In this document: piece by piece, positions 1 through 7,407 of the stretch
Position numbering within the stretch: the stretch's first letter is position 1
Layout: every line of letters begins with the position of its first letter
Assembly: GCA_028277515.1 (NCBI GenBank)
Contig: JANQGC010000062.1
Location: forward strand, 1 to 13,127
Reading direction: 5' to 3'
Length of the DNA: 13,127 nucleotides
Source of the DNA: Anaerolineae bacterium
GTDB taxonomy: Bacteria > Chloroflexota > Anaerolineae > Promineifilales > Promineifilaceae
Position numbers and translations under genes: made by a program
Notes under the pieces: generated by a model
What the model was told of the DNA's origin: nothing
The model's input: the letters and a program-made list of their open reading frames with translations, nothing else
Database searches by the model: none

Positions 1-671
1 AAGAGCCGCCGGAGGTGGCCGCCTTGCGGGATGAATTTGGCTGGTGGCTGCCTTATTCTCCGGCAGCGGGCTGCGTGCGCGGCTTCGCCGTGCATGGCCA
101 AACCCTTTATGCCGCGGCGGAAGTTGGCGGGCTGCTGCATTCAGTTGACGGCGGGCAACACTGGACCCTGGTCGAAGGCAGTGAAGGACGTCCCCAATTC
201 GCCCGCCCGCCGCAGGGGGTCATTCACCCTGATGTTCATTCCGTAGCCGTCCATCCTTCATCGGCCGATCGGGTATTTGCGCCCACAGCCGGAGGATTGT
301 ACGGTTCCCAGGATGGTGGGGCGAGCTGGCGAAATATCAGTGGTGATCGTTATTGCCGGGCGGTTTGGATCGATCCGGGAGATGCGAAGCGCATCATCTT
401 TGGTCCTTCTGACGGTTCCTCGGGCAGAAACGGCTGTATTGAAGTGACCCAAGATGGCGGTCGAAATTGGCAACCAACGAAAAGATGGCCCAATTGTATG
501 GTGGAACGTTTCATCGCCAGGGAAGACACGTTGTACGCTGTCCTGGATGATGGCCGTCTGCTGGAGACAGTGCTGCCCACGGATGGCCAGGATTTGACCG
601 GCCTGTCATGGCGGCAGATTTTATCAGATGTGCCCGGCGTGAATGATGTGGCGGGTATATTTGTAGCGTAA
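1..671 (+). CDS. Asp-box (BNR) beta-propeller protein, 3' part
   Basis: Partial at the left edge: the reading frame is open from base 3 (first codons Glu-Pro-Pro-Glu). A GTG at 15 could be taken as a start, but it lies inside sequence that looks like family interior (VAALRDEFGW, then LPYSPAAGCVRGFAVHG), so I infer the true start is upstream, with perhaps 100 residues missing. Three Asp-box-like repeats are visible, DGGQHW, DGGASW and DGGRNW, each at the turn of a propeller blade, as in sialidase/VPS10/YVTN-like WD40-BNR proteins. There are no catalytic residues that would make it a sialidase, and such proteins in environmental bacteria are usually annotated only as WD40/YVTN/BNR-like repeat proteins. 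No signal sequence can be judged because the N-terminus is absent. The stop TAA (669-671) lies inside a dispersed palindromic repeat. GH31 follows 59 bases later on the same strand, so co-transcription is possible. Confidence 0.75.
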   Translation, partial: EPPEVAALRDEFGWWLPYSPAAGCVRGFAVHGQTLYAAAEVGGLLHSVDGGQHWTLVEGSEGRPQFARPPQGVIHPDVHSVAVHPSSADRVFAPTAGGLYGSQDGGASWRNISGDRYCRAVWIDPGDAKRIIFGPSDGSSGRNGCIEVTQDGGRNWQPTKRWPNCMVERFIAREDTLYAVLDDGRLLETVLPTDGQDLTGLSWRQILSDVPGVNDVAGIFVA

Positions 672-716
672 GCTTTCCAGCTTGCGCAAGAAACAAACAG
701 GAATGTTTGTTTTACG
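662..716 (+). repeat. TGTAG-headed composite palindrome, copy A
   Basis: The element starts with TGTAGCG (662-668). Next comes a first hairpin with 5-base arms AAGCT/AGCTT (670-674 and 679-683), then a GCGCAAG linker, then a second perfect 9-bp hairpin AAACAAACA/TGTTTGTTT (691-699 and 704-712) closed by a GGAA tetraloop. It ends TTACG (712-716). It aligns over its whole length with the reverse complement of 8211-8265. The TGTAGCGTAA head contributes the stop codon of the upstream CDS. No T-tract follows the second stem beyond the stem itself, so a classic intrinsic terminator is not evident, but mRNA 3'-end folding is likely. Confidence 0.65.
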
Positions 717-730
717 GGTGAGGAGAAATA

Positions 731-3712
731 ATGAAACCGATAACACGCGATTTTCCTATTGAGTTTGAACCGCAGGCCTACCCTGAAGCTGTTGTGCAAA
801 CGGCCGAGGCCCGCTTTACGTTGCTCACGGGGCGGCTGCTGCGCCTGGAATACAGTTCGGACGGCCGTTTTGAAGACCGGCCCAGCCAGACCTTCTGGCA
901 GCGCCGGCTGCCTGTGCCTGAATTTGAAGCGCGGCAGGTAGAGGGAAAGTTAATCATTGAAACCGACTATCTTTTGCTGGCGTATGTAGACGGCCGTCCC
1001 TTTGCGGCGGATACATTAACGATCACCCTCAAGGACAACGGCACGACCTGGCATTTTGGAGATGATGATGCGCTGAACCTGCGCGGCACGGCGCGCACCC
1101 TGGACCAGGTTGACGGGACGATGGAACTGGAGCCGGGTCTGCTTTCGCGCGGCGGTTGGACGGTTTATGATGACAGCGAGCGCCTGGTATTTAATGAGGA
1201 TGGCTGGCTCGTACAGCGCGAGGCTGGCCCGAATTATCGGGATTTAATGTTTTTTGGCTACGGCCGTGATTTTGCGGCCTGTCTGCGCGATTTCACCCTG
1301 GTCGCCGGGCCGGCCCCTATGATCCCGCGCTTTGCCCTGGGCAACTGGTGGAGCCGGTACTGTGCTTACACGGCCGATGAACTGCTGGGCGTGGTCGATG
1401 AATTTCAGGATCATGGCGTTCCCCTCTCCGTTTGCATCGTCGATATGGATTGGCATATCGTAGAAACCGGCAACGCATGCAGCGGCTGGACGGGCCACAC
1501 CTGGAACCGCGACCTTTTTCCCGATCCCCAGGGTTTTATCGCCAGTTTGCATGACCGTGGTTTGAAAACGGCGATAAATTTACATCCGGCGGAAGGGGTG
1601 CACAGCCATGAGGTGCAGTATGCAGCGATGTGCGCCGACCTGGGCTTGAACCCGGAAGCGGGACAGCCGGTTGCCTTTGATATTGCCGACCCCCGGTTTA
1701 CCCGCGCCTATTTTAAACATCTACATCATCCGCAAGAGGAAGATGGTGTCGATTTCTGGTGGATCGATTGGCAGCAGGGCACACGCACGACCATGAAGGG
1801 GCTGGACCCGCTGCCCTGGCTCAACCATCTGCACTTTTATGATTTGGGGCGCGATGGCCAAAAACGGCCGTTTATCTTCTCACGCTGGGGCGGGCTGGGC
1901 GGCCATCGCACGCCGATCGGCTTTTCCGGCGATACGGTGATCACCTGGGATTCGCTGGCCTTCCAACCTTACTTCACAGCTACGGCGGCCAATGTTAACT
2001 TTGGTTGGTGGAGCCATGACATCGGCGGCCATTTTGGCGGCTTTGAAGAGCCGCAGCTATACACGCGCTGGGTGCAGTTCGGGTTGTTCAGTCCCATTCT
2101 GCGCCTGCACTCGACCAACAATCCGTTCCATGAGCGACGGCCGTGGGGTTGGGACGCGGAAACGGAGCGGATTAGCAGCGCAGCCATGCGTCTGCGCCAC
2201 CAGTTCATTCCTTACATTTACAGCATGGCCTGGCGTAACCACACGGCGAGCCGGCCGTTGATCCGGCCCATGTACCATGCCCACGCTGAAGATGAGCAGG
2301 CCTATCACTGCCCCGACCAATACTTCTTTGGCAGCGAATTGATCGCCGCTCCTTTCCTGGAACCGCTGGACGAGGAGACACGCATGAGCCGCCAGGTGGT
2401 CTGGCTGCCCCGCGGCGAATGGTTTGGTTTTTTCGATAACTTACCCTATGCAGGGGACGGTTGGCACGCGATTTATGGCGGATTGGATGATATTCCCGTT
2501 TTTGCCAAAGCCGGAGCTATTATACCCCTTGGACCGGAAACCCACTGGGGCGGCCTGCAAAATCCGCAAACCATGATCGTTCACCTATTTCCTGGTGCGG
2601 ACAACCTTTTTGACCTTTACGAAGATGATGGCCTGGAGACATACAGCCTGACGCCAATCGAACAACGCTGGTCGGAAGACGGCTGGCAGGTCAATATTGG
2701 ACCTGTACAAGGAGAAACGAACCATCTGCCCGCTTCGCGCACGTGGCATTTGCTGTTTCGCGGGCTGAAGCCAGGTTCGGAGATCGGCGTATTGAAGAAC
2801 GGCTGGGGTGTTAAGGTCTCCACGCGCTATGACGAGTCGGTTGGAGGGCTTGAGGTGATTGTGGAAGGGGTCGAGACGGCCGATAACATCACGGTCACTG
2901 TTCCTGCCGGGGAGATTATAGCGCGGGATGGGCGGCTGGAGCGATGTCGCCGCCTGGTGCGGTCGGCGCGGATTGAAAGTTACACTCGTTGGACTTTAGA
3001 TAATGAGCTGACCCAAATTGTCGCTGATCCATCGCTGCTGGACAATTACCAGCTGCAATTGAGTGCGAGCCAAATGCGGGCTTTGCTGGAGATAATCGGC
3101 GGGGCGGGCTATCATCGTCGCCCCAGCCGCCAATCTACGGGGCAGGTGATTATTCTCTGGAATAACCAGGGTACAGAGGAGATGCGTTTCAATATGGCCG
3201 GTCTGGATGTGAACAAACATGGCCAGGCGTTCAAGGGCAAGCTGCCTGGTTTTGCCGTGCTGCTTGCGGATGAGCAAGAAGTGACCTGGCACCAGGGGCG
3301 GCAGTTAGGTCAGGGAAGGGTGACGCTGGCTGGCTGGCTGGAGGGTTTGGTTGATCGAGTCGGCCCGCTGGCTGAAGGGGCTAAAAAGGTGTTGGGCTTG
3401 GGGGTGACAGGTGAGAACGGCCGTGACGTGACGGTGATCATGGAAGACGGCTGCGCCCGGCTTGAGGAAGGGCTGCGAGATGATGCGGAGGCCACGATCA
3501 AGGCTGCGCATGATGTGTGGCTGGCCATGATCAATGGGGAAGTGACCCCGGAAGAACTGTTTGTACAAGGCAAGCTGGAAATGCAGAGCAGTGTGCAGCT
3601 ATTACAACAACTAGGTATGGCTTTTGATATTGTGCCTCCGGGACACTTTCTACCCGACCAATGGCGCTTACAGATCAGTTATCGCGATCTGCTGCACATG
3701 GAACTGCCGTAA
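731..3712 (+). CDS. GH31 family glycoside hydrolase with C-terminal SCP2-like domain
   Basis: 993 aa, longer than most single-domain GH31 enzymes. The start ATG follows GAGGAG (720-725) at good spacing. An N-terminal beta-sandwich (about 15-195) precedes a TIM barrel (about 196-560). The barrel has DMDW (238-241), the nucleophile motif WWIDW with D346, an SGDT segment with D401 as the likely acid/base (55 residues later, normal for GH31), SHDIGGH (428-434) and RLHS (458-461, the substrate-binding Arg/His region). C-terminal beta domains follow, with FAKAGAIIPL and DLYEDDG near 590-632. GH31 enzymes are retaining alpha-glycosidases acting on alpha-glucosides, alpha-xylosides and others; WWIDWQQG departs from the common WIDMNE, so the substrate is open. 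Residues about 736-869 are unassigned. Residues about 870-966 read like an SCP2 lipid-binding domain (LEGLVDRV..., MEDGCARLEEG, PEELFVQGKLEM). No signal peptide or membrane segment is seen, so it is probably cytoplasmic. It may be co-transcribed with the upstream propeller gene. Confidence 0.9.
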   Translation: MKPITRDFPIEFEPQAYPEAVVQTAEARFTLLTGRLLRLEYSSDGRFEDRPSQTFWQRRLPVPEFEARQVEGKLIIETDYLLLAYVDGRPFAADTLTITLKDNGTTWHFGDDDALNLRGTARTLDQVDGTMELEPGLLSRGGWTVYDDSERLVFNEDGWLVQREAGPNYRDLMFFGYGRDFAACLRDFTLVAGPAPMIPRFALGNWWSRYCAYTADELLGVVDEFQDHGVPLSVCIVDMDWHIVETGNACSGWTGHTWNRDLFPDPQGFIASLHDRGLKTAINLHPAEGVHSHEVQYAAMCADLGLNPEAGQPVAFDIADPRFTRAYFKHLHHPQEEDGVDFWWIDWQQGTRTTMKGLDPLPWLNHLHFYDLGRDGQKRPFIFSRWGGLGGHRTPIGFSGDTVITWDSLAFQPYFTATAANVNFGWWSHDIGGHFGGFEEPQLYTRWVQFGLFSPILRLHSTNNPFHERRPWGWDAETERISSAAMRLRHQFIPYIYSMAWRNHTASRPLIRPMYHAHAEDEQAYHCPDQYFFGSELIAAPFLEPLDEETRMSRQVVWLPRGEWFGFFDNLPYAGDGWHAIYGGLDDIPVFAKAGAIIPLGPETHWGGLQNPQTMIVHLFPGADNLFDLYEDDGLETYSLTPIEQRWSEDGWQVNIGPVQGETNHLPASRTWHLLFRGLKPGSEIGVLKNGWGVKVSTRYDESVGGLEVIVEGVETADNITVTVPAGEIIARDGRLERCRRLVRSARIESYTRWTLDNELTQIVADPSLLDNYQLQLSASQMRALLEIIGGAGYHRRPSRQSTGQVIILWNNQGTEEMRFNMAGLDVNKHGQAFKGKLPGFAVLLADEQEVTWHQGRQLGQGRVTLAGWLEGLVDRVGPLAEGAKKVLGLGVTGENGRDVTVIMEDGCARLEEGLRDDAEATIKAAHDVWLAMINGEVTPEELFVQGKLEMQSSVQLLQQLGMAFDIVPPGHFLPDQWRLQISYRDLLHMELP

Positions 3713-3767
3713 CCGAAATTTCCAAATTTCGCTGGTTCGCCGGCGCGATTGTGAAATCGCGTTTACA
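3709..3767 (-). repeat. TGTA-headed composite palindrome, copy E, between convergent genes
   Basis: Read on the minus strand, the element begins TGTAAA and has a 7-bp hairpin CGCGATT/AATCGCG (plus-strand 3744-3750 and 3755-3761, 4-base loop). A GC-rich linker containing CGCCGGCG (3738-3745) follows, then an 8-bp perfect hairpin CGAAATTT/AAATTTCG (3714-3721 and 3724-3731, 2-base loop). It ends TTACG, like copy A. The GH31 stop codon (TAA, 3710-3712) lies inside the terminal TTACG. The layout matches the other copies but the stem sequences are different. Because it sits between convergent genes it may act as a bidirectional transcript end. Membership in the family is less certain than for the copy A/copy B pair. 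Confidence 0.5.
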
Positions 3768-3782
3768 GATCGATTAGCGGGA

Positions 3783-3804
3783 GGTGACGGCTAAAGCCGC
3801 CACC
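3783..3804. repeat. Near-perfect 22-base palindrome
   Basis: Outer arms GGTG (3783-3786) and CACC (3801-3804) and inner arms CGGCT (3788-3792) and AGCCG (3795-3799) pair around an AA centre, with one A/C mismatch. It lies 17 bases beyond the sulfatase stop codon in the convergent spacer and could help terminate sulfatase transcription, although no T-tract is present. The GGCTAAAGCC core resembles short intergenic palindromes that recur in many environmental genomes; whether it recurs in this one cannot be tested here. Confidence 0.5.
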
Positions 3805-3820
3805 ATCAACTAGCAAAACC

Positions 3821-5575
3821 TTATCCATTGATAATAAAGGGCATATAGCTGCTGTTTCCATCATCCAGTGGTTGCAACTGTTTATCTTCCAGGATCTGCA
3901 GGCGCTGGGCCAGTTCCTCACGCTTGGCCACTACATCCGGATCGGTATAACGAGGGCTATTCTCATTAGCCAGGTTGTCGATTTCAAATGGATCCACCGG
4001 CCCACCAATCCCATTGCGAAGATGGTACATTTCAAATTGGGGCGGCTCATTATCAAATTGGTCAAAGTAGCGCGCGTATTTCCAATGTCCATCATTGTCA
4101 TCCGTAAAGATGGCACGGATAGATTTCGGTTGGCCGGGTATTTCCTCATCGGTGATGGGGTTGATGATTGGACCATCAGGATTGGCTGAATAAATATCGT
4201 CAAAAGTGAACAGGATTTCATTTTGCACCCGGTCGTTTGGATCAATGAACAAAGGGGTCAAATCCTGTCCCTTAAAAATATAGTTATCCTTGTCAGGCAC
4301 CTGGGCCAGTGTGGCTAACGTGGGCATCAAGTCGATCAAGGCGGCGTATGATTCCGTCTCCGTTGCCTGAGGGAATAACTGGGCGTTATGGATGATGAGG
4401 GGTACATTGACCGTTTCTTCATACATATTGAATGCTTTCTGGCGCATCGTGCCGTGAGACATACCCATTTCACCATGGTCGGAGGTATAAATGATCACGG
4501 TGTTTTCCATGATTTCATCAGGAATGCCATCCAGCAAACGGCCGACCTGCTCATCCACCAGTTGGGTCAGCCCGGCATAAAAGTTAACGTAATTGGAGAT
4601 TTCAAGCGGCGTAATAACTAGCCCTAATTTAAGGTTAGCCGCGTTGCGTAGTTGGGCCTGGCAGGTGGGTTTGTTGTGCAAGGGTTCGTAGACAGTAAGC
4701 GGTGCGCTGATGCCCCGATCGAAGTCAAAGCCCTTGTAGTTGCAGCATTCTCCATCCCCATCATCCTGACAGGAATCCCAGGATGTGGAGTAAGATAGCA
4801 CATCATGAGGATTGCCCAAACAGACGGAGAGCAGGAAGGGCGTTTCGTCATCGGCCGATTTATCGGAAAGATAATCAATGGCTTGGTCGGTAATTTTTCG
4901 GTCCCAATCGGCGCAGCCGCCTCCAAAATTTGATACCTTGGTGTCGTTGGCCACAGAGGTTGGTTCCCACCCATCAAATCCGTAGGCAGCCACTTGTTCG
5001 GAGCTGGGATCGCCGCCATCGTCTCCTTTGGACATATGCCATTTGCCTTTGTGGATGACCTCGTAACCGGCTGCTCCCAGCATCTTACCCATGGTCTGGA
5101 TATTCTGGGGCAGGGTTGGTTCCTGCGGCGAAAAAGTGCCGCCTTCCGTCAATGTATTGACCACGCCATGCTGCGCCGGGTGCAGGCCGGTGAACAAAGT
5201 TGAACGGCTAGGCGAGCACATGGCGGCGCTGCAAAAATGGCGTTTAAAAGATAAGCCGTTTTCTTTGAGACGTTGGTGGGCCGGTAGGTTGGCCTCCGCC
5301 CATCCTTCAGGCCAGCGCTGAGGGTAGCGTTCCTGGTCGGTGATGATCAAGATAATATTGGGCTGTTCGCCATTGAAGAAATCGCCTTGCGCAGCGGCCG
5401 ATTGTACGCCCATTTTGGACAAACCGCTATAAGCCAGCGATCCTGCGGCAAGCGCCGAACCCATACCACCCAAGAATTTGCGCCGGCTCATCCGCTTTTT
5501 TTCTCCGGGATTCCAATCCTCTATTCCGGCCTCCATCTGACCGGCATTCATTTCCGATGCTCGCTGTATTGTCAT
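3821..5575 (-). CDS. Tat-exported formylglycine-dependent sulfatase
   Basis: 584 aa, type I (alkaline-phosphatase superfamily) sulfatase that hydrolyses sulfate esters. The catalytic motif is C120-S-P-S-R124, where C120 would be converted to formylglycine. The N-terminal metal site is seen as ITDQE (D80), and the second metal cluster as SDHGE (D366, H367). The C-terminal subdomain carries WKYARYF and EMYHL. A twin-arginine signal, SRRKFLGG (residues 30-37), is followed by an alanine-rich hydrophobic stretch and AAAQG, so export in folded form is expected. The start has a strong AAGGAG (5583-5588) seven bases upstream, which supports a 29-residue n-region even though an internal Met29 sits directly before the Tat motif. 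A cysteine-containing insertion (SCQDDGDGECCNYKG) lies mid-protein. The maturase is not in the window. The substrate is unknown; choline sulfatase, arylsulfatase and glycan sulfatase are all possible. It lies 111 bases downstream of the beta-helix gene on the same strand. Confidence 0.9.
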   Translation of the reverse strand: MTIQRASEMNAGQMEAGIEDWNPGEKKRMSRRKFLGGMGSALAAGSLAYSGLSKMGVQSAAAQGDFFNGEQPNIILIITDQERYPQRWPEGWAEANLPAHQRLKENGLSFKRHFCSAAMCSPSRSTLFTGLHPAQHGVVNTLTEGGTFSPQEPTLPQNIQTMGKMLGAAGYEVIHKGKWHMSKGDDGGDPSSEQVAAYGFDGWEPTSVANDTKVSNFGGGCADWDRKITDQAIDYLSDKSADDETPFLLSVCLGNPHDVLSYSTSWDSCQDDGDGECCNYKGFDFDRGISAPLTVYEPLHNKPTCQAQLRNAANLKLGLVITPLEISNYVNFYAGLTQLVDEQVGRLLDGIPDEIMENTVIIYTSDHGEMGMSHGTMRQKAFNMYEETVNVPLIIHNAQLFPQATETESYAALIDLMPTLATLAQVPDKDNYIFKGQDLTPLFIDPNDRVQNEILFTFDDIYSANPDGPIINPITDEEIPGQPKSIRAIFTDDNDGHWKYARYFDQFDNEPPQFEMYHLRNGIGGPVDPFEIDNLANENSPRYTDPDVVAKREELAQRLQILEDKQLQPLDDGNSSYMPFIING

Positions 5576-5686
5576 GTCACACTCCTTAATAAATGACCCT
5601 TAATTAGTGGCAGTCACTTAAATTACGACGGTTCCGCTTAACAGAAGTAACAAGTGTCTGTCACATTATAAACACAGATTAGAAAA
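5576..5686 (-). promoter_or_regulatory. Sulfatase leader with a possible -10 box
   Basis: This spacer lies between the beta-helix stop and the sulfatase start. On the minus strand there is a TATAAT (plus positions 5665-5670) inside an imperfect inverted repeat GTGTTT...AGACAC (about 5654-5675). No convincing -35 box lies at the right distance. The firm element is the AAGGAG ribosome-binding site at 5583-5588. The sulfatase may therefore be co-transcribed from the beta-helix promoter or have its own weak or activated promoter. Confidence 0.3.
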
Positions 5687-7078
5687 CTAACCTTTAAAAA
5701 TCACCGGCAAATATTGCAGATAAACGATTTGATTGGCGCCTAAATCAATGACCTCGTCACCGCGATTGGGATAAACGGTATTGTCAACCGTTTGTGAATC
5801 AAAACCAATATCAGCGGTATCTGCCACAAAGCCGGAAAAATCGTTTTTAGTGAAAACATTATCATGGCCATCATTGGTCACCGCGCCAACGCCGCCGGCC
5901 ACCGCGCTGCGATCAATCATAGCGATGCCCAACGCACCTGAGCCGGAAAACTGGTTATCCGTCACCAGTGCCCCGCTTAATGAGGCGGCCGGAAAAAGTA
6001 TTTCCGTGCGTCCCCAGGCCCCTAAAATGCCGGCTAATTGGCCGGTCATCATACATTGATTCTCTTCAATAATGTTTACCCTGTCGCCGTTAAGCGCCTG
6101 ATCGTTCCTTGTGGTGGCCATGATGCACACGCCATTGGAAAGTCCGCTGAGGGAAATCATGTTTTGGCTGATCGTAAAGCTGCCTTCATTGCTATGCAGC
6201 TTGACGGCCGCCGGATGCCCCCCGGCCTTGCCTTCGGCAACAGAACCCGGCACACCCTCAGATTCCCCACTGGCGGAGGGCACAACCATCGTTTGCACAT
6301 CATTCCCTTGCACTAGGTAGACGTTATCCTGGCCGGTGTTGCCCTCAATTTCAATACCTTCACCCAGGGTGATGACCGTATTATCTTGAATGATCAGGCT
6401 GGCGTCCGTTCCGGCAAGAGCGAAACCGTTGTCATCGCCAACGAAGGTGTCATTCTGGGGGACGCCGCTCCAGTCGATGGTGTTTTCCTGCAGGGCGATG
6501 GTGCTCTCTACTGATTTAGGTCCCACGGGGGCGGCAATCACGGCGAAGCGGATGCTGCTGCCGCTGATGCTCAGGGGCACGACGCCGGTGAAGCGGTTAT
6601 TGAGGATTTCAAGGGGGCTGAGCGAGCGCTCGATCATAATGGATTGGCCGATCTGGTCCCGGAACCAGAGTTTTTCAATGACCAGGGACGCATCTCCTGA
6701 TACGTTCAAGTCGATATTGAAAACCGGGCCACAGCCCACAAGCTGTGCTGCTTGAGCAGGATCGGCATTGGGATCGGCCGCGGCGGTCAGGGTCAATTTT
6801 TTATCCAGGGTGATGGGGGTTGGGCACTGGCTTAAATCGAAAGTCCCCTCAAGGGTCACGGTATCATCGGGCGCGGCCGCTTGAAGCGCATCATTAAGCA
6901 GATCATAATCTGTCAACGGATCATTTTGGCCGACAACCGTGGTGACCGGTACGCTTTGATCCGGCTGGCCTGAAGAGATGGGGAGAGGCAAATCGCCGGC
7001 GTTAACCTGAACCGGGCTAAGAATGAGGCTTAAACAAACGATGATGAGAATATAGAGAGCTGTCAATGATCTGGGCAT
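5687..7078 (-). CDS. Secreted parallel beta-helix (pectin-lyase-fold) protein
   Basis: 463 aa. A Sec signal peptide is clear: basic PR near the start, a hydrophobic core (LYILIIVCLSLILS), and a likely cleavage after VNA (residue 27). The body has short beta-strand repeats rich in Asn, Asp and Ile/Val (EILNNRF, IIQDNTVI, YLVQGNDV, FTISQNMI, NIIEENQC, ALVTDNQF, NVFTKNDF) at regular spacing. This is the signature of right-handed parallel beta-helix proteins, which include polysaccharide lyases, glycoside hydrolases and non-catalytic adhesins. I see no lyase or GH28 catalytic set, so an enzymatic role is not claimed. The C-terminus YLPVIFKG follows a helix-ending segment and looks like a surface or sorting tail. 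Start chosen at 7078, with AGAGG a few bases upstream. It is first in the leftward unit with the sulfatase, which suggests an extracellular glycan-related role. Confidence 0.7.
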   Translation of the reverse strand: MPRSLTALYILIIVCLSLILSPVQVNAGDLPLPISSGQPDQSVPVTTVVGQNDPLTDYDLLNDALQAAAPDDTVTLEGTFDLSQCPTPITLDKKLTLTAAADPNADPAQAAQLVGCGPVFNIDLNVSGDASLVIEKLWFRDQIGQSIMIERSLSPLEILNNRFTGVVPLSISGSSIRFAVIAAPVGPKSVESTIALQENTIDWSGVPQNDTFVGDDNGFALAGTDASLIIQDNTVITLGEGIEIEGNTGQDNVYLVQGNDVQTMVVPSASGESEGVPGSVAEGKAGGHPAAVKLHSNEGSFTISQNMISLSGLSNGVCIMATTRNDQALNGDRVNIIEENQCMMTGQLAGILGAWGRTEILFPAASLSGALVTDNQFSGSGALGIAMIDRSAVAGGVGAVTNDGHDNVFTKNDFSGFVADTADIGFDSQTVDNTVYPNRGDEVIDLGANQIVYLQYLPVIFKG

Positions 7079-7306
7079 ATGGACCTCTGTTTTTATTCGT
7101 TACGATATTTTTTAAGATACTAATTCACTGGGTTCAAAAATAGGTGTTTGATTTCAATTTGTAAAATGGCTCAGTTCAAAAACAGTGTGGATCACCGCTT
7201 AAGTGCGATGAAAAATCGCCTATTAATTGCTTGAATATTTATAGAATATCGTGCACATCCACGATTTGCAAATAATGGATAGGTTGGAAAAAAGAGCAGC
7301 AACAGG
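7079..7306. promoter_or_regulatory. Divergent control region with repeated GTTCAAAAA boxes
   Basis: This AT-rich spacer separates the leftward beta-helix/sulfatase unit from the rightward gntR. Two direct copies of a box GTTCAAAAAYAG plus TGT-like flank begin at 7132 and 7174, 42 bases apart, about four helical turns. On the minus strand each reads TTGAAC. The nearer copy, with TAAAAA 17 bases away, gives a plausible though weak promoter for the beta-helix gene. A 6-bp inverted repeat ATCGTG/CACGAT (7248-7253 and 7260-7265) and a GCGAT/ATCGC hairpin (7205-7219) are also present. These are candidate operator sites for the GntR/UTRA protein or another regulator; the assignment is an inference. 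Confidence 0.4.
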
Positions 7307-7337
7307 TTGACATTGCGCCCGCACTCTGGTATAAAAT
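7307..7337 (+). promoter_or_regulatory. Sigma-70 type promoter of gntR
   Basis: TTGACA (7307-7312) is a perfect -35 box, followed after exactly 17 bases by TATAAA (7330-7335, continuing AAT). Transcription would start near 7343, about 57 bases before the chosen gntR ATG. The small palindrome ACATATGT (7345-7352) lies right at the predicted start point and could be an operator for autoregulation. Confidence 0.7.
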
Positions 7338-7374
7338 AATAAACACATATGTAATTACAGGATGACAGGATGAC

Positions 7375-7407
7375 ATGATTGCAGGCTCGGGTTTCATCTA
7401 TGCTTAA
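7375..7407 (+). CDS. Possible 10-codon leader ORF overlapping the gntR start
   Basis: ATG at 7375 begins a short frame that would encode MIAGSGFIYA and stop at TAA 7405-7407. The gntR ATG (7400-7402) lies inside its last codons in another frame, an arrangement typical of translational coupling by termination and re-initiation. An AGGA (7367-7370) precedes it, four bases away. This AGGA is part of a tandem duplication of AGGATGAC (7359-7366 and 7367-7374). gntR itself has no good ribosome-binding site, which makes coupling attractive. It could equally be chance, since ten codons carry little coding signal. Confidence 0.25.
   Translation: MIAGSGFIYA

Noticed and set aside
15..17. GTG as the true start of the left-edge propeller gene
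   Set aside because: The frame stays open to the window edge and the residues around it look like the interior of the protein family, with no ribosome-binding site upstream that is clearly a start signal.
3714..3761. Intrinsic terminator between GH31 and the sulfatase
   Set aside because: The hairpins are real but neither is followed by a T-tract on the appropriate strand, so they are recorded as repeats instead of terminators.
5687..7078. Pectate lyase or polygalacturonase assignment of the beta-helix protein
   Set aside because: Only the fold can be argued; no catalytic Lys/Arg/Asp set of the known lyase or GH28 families could be placed.
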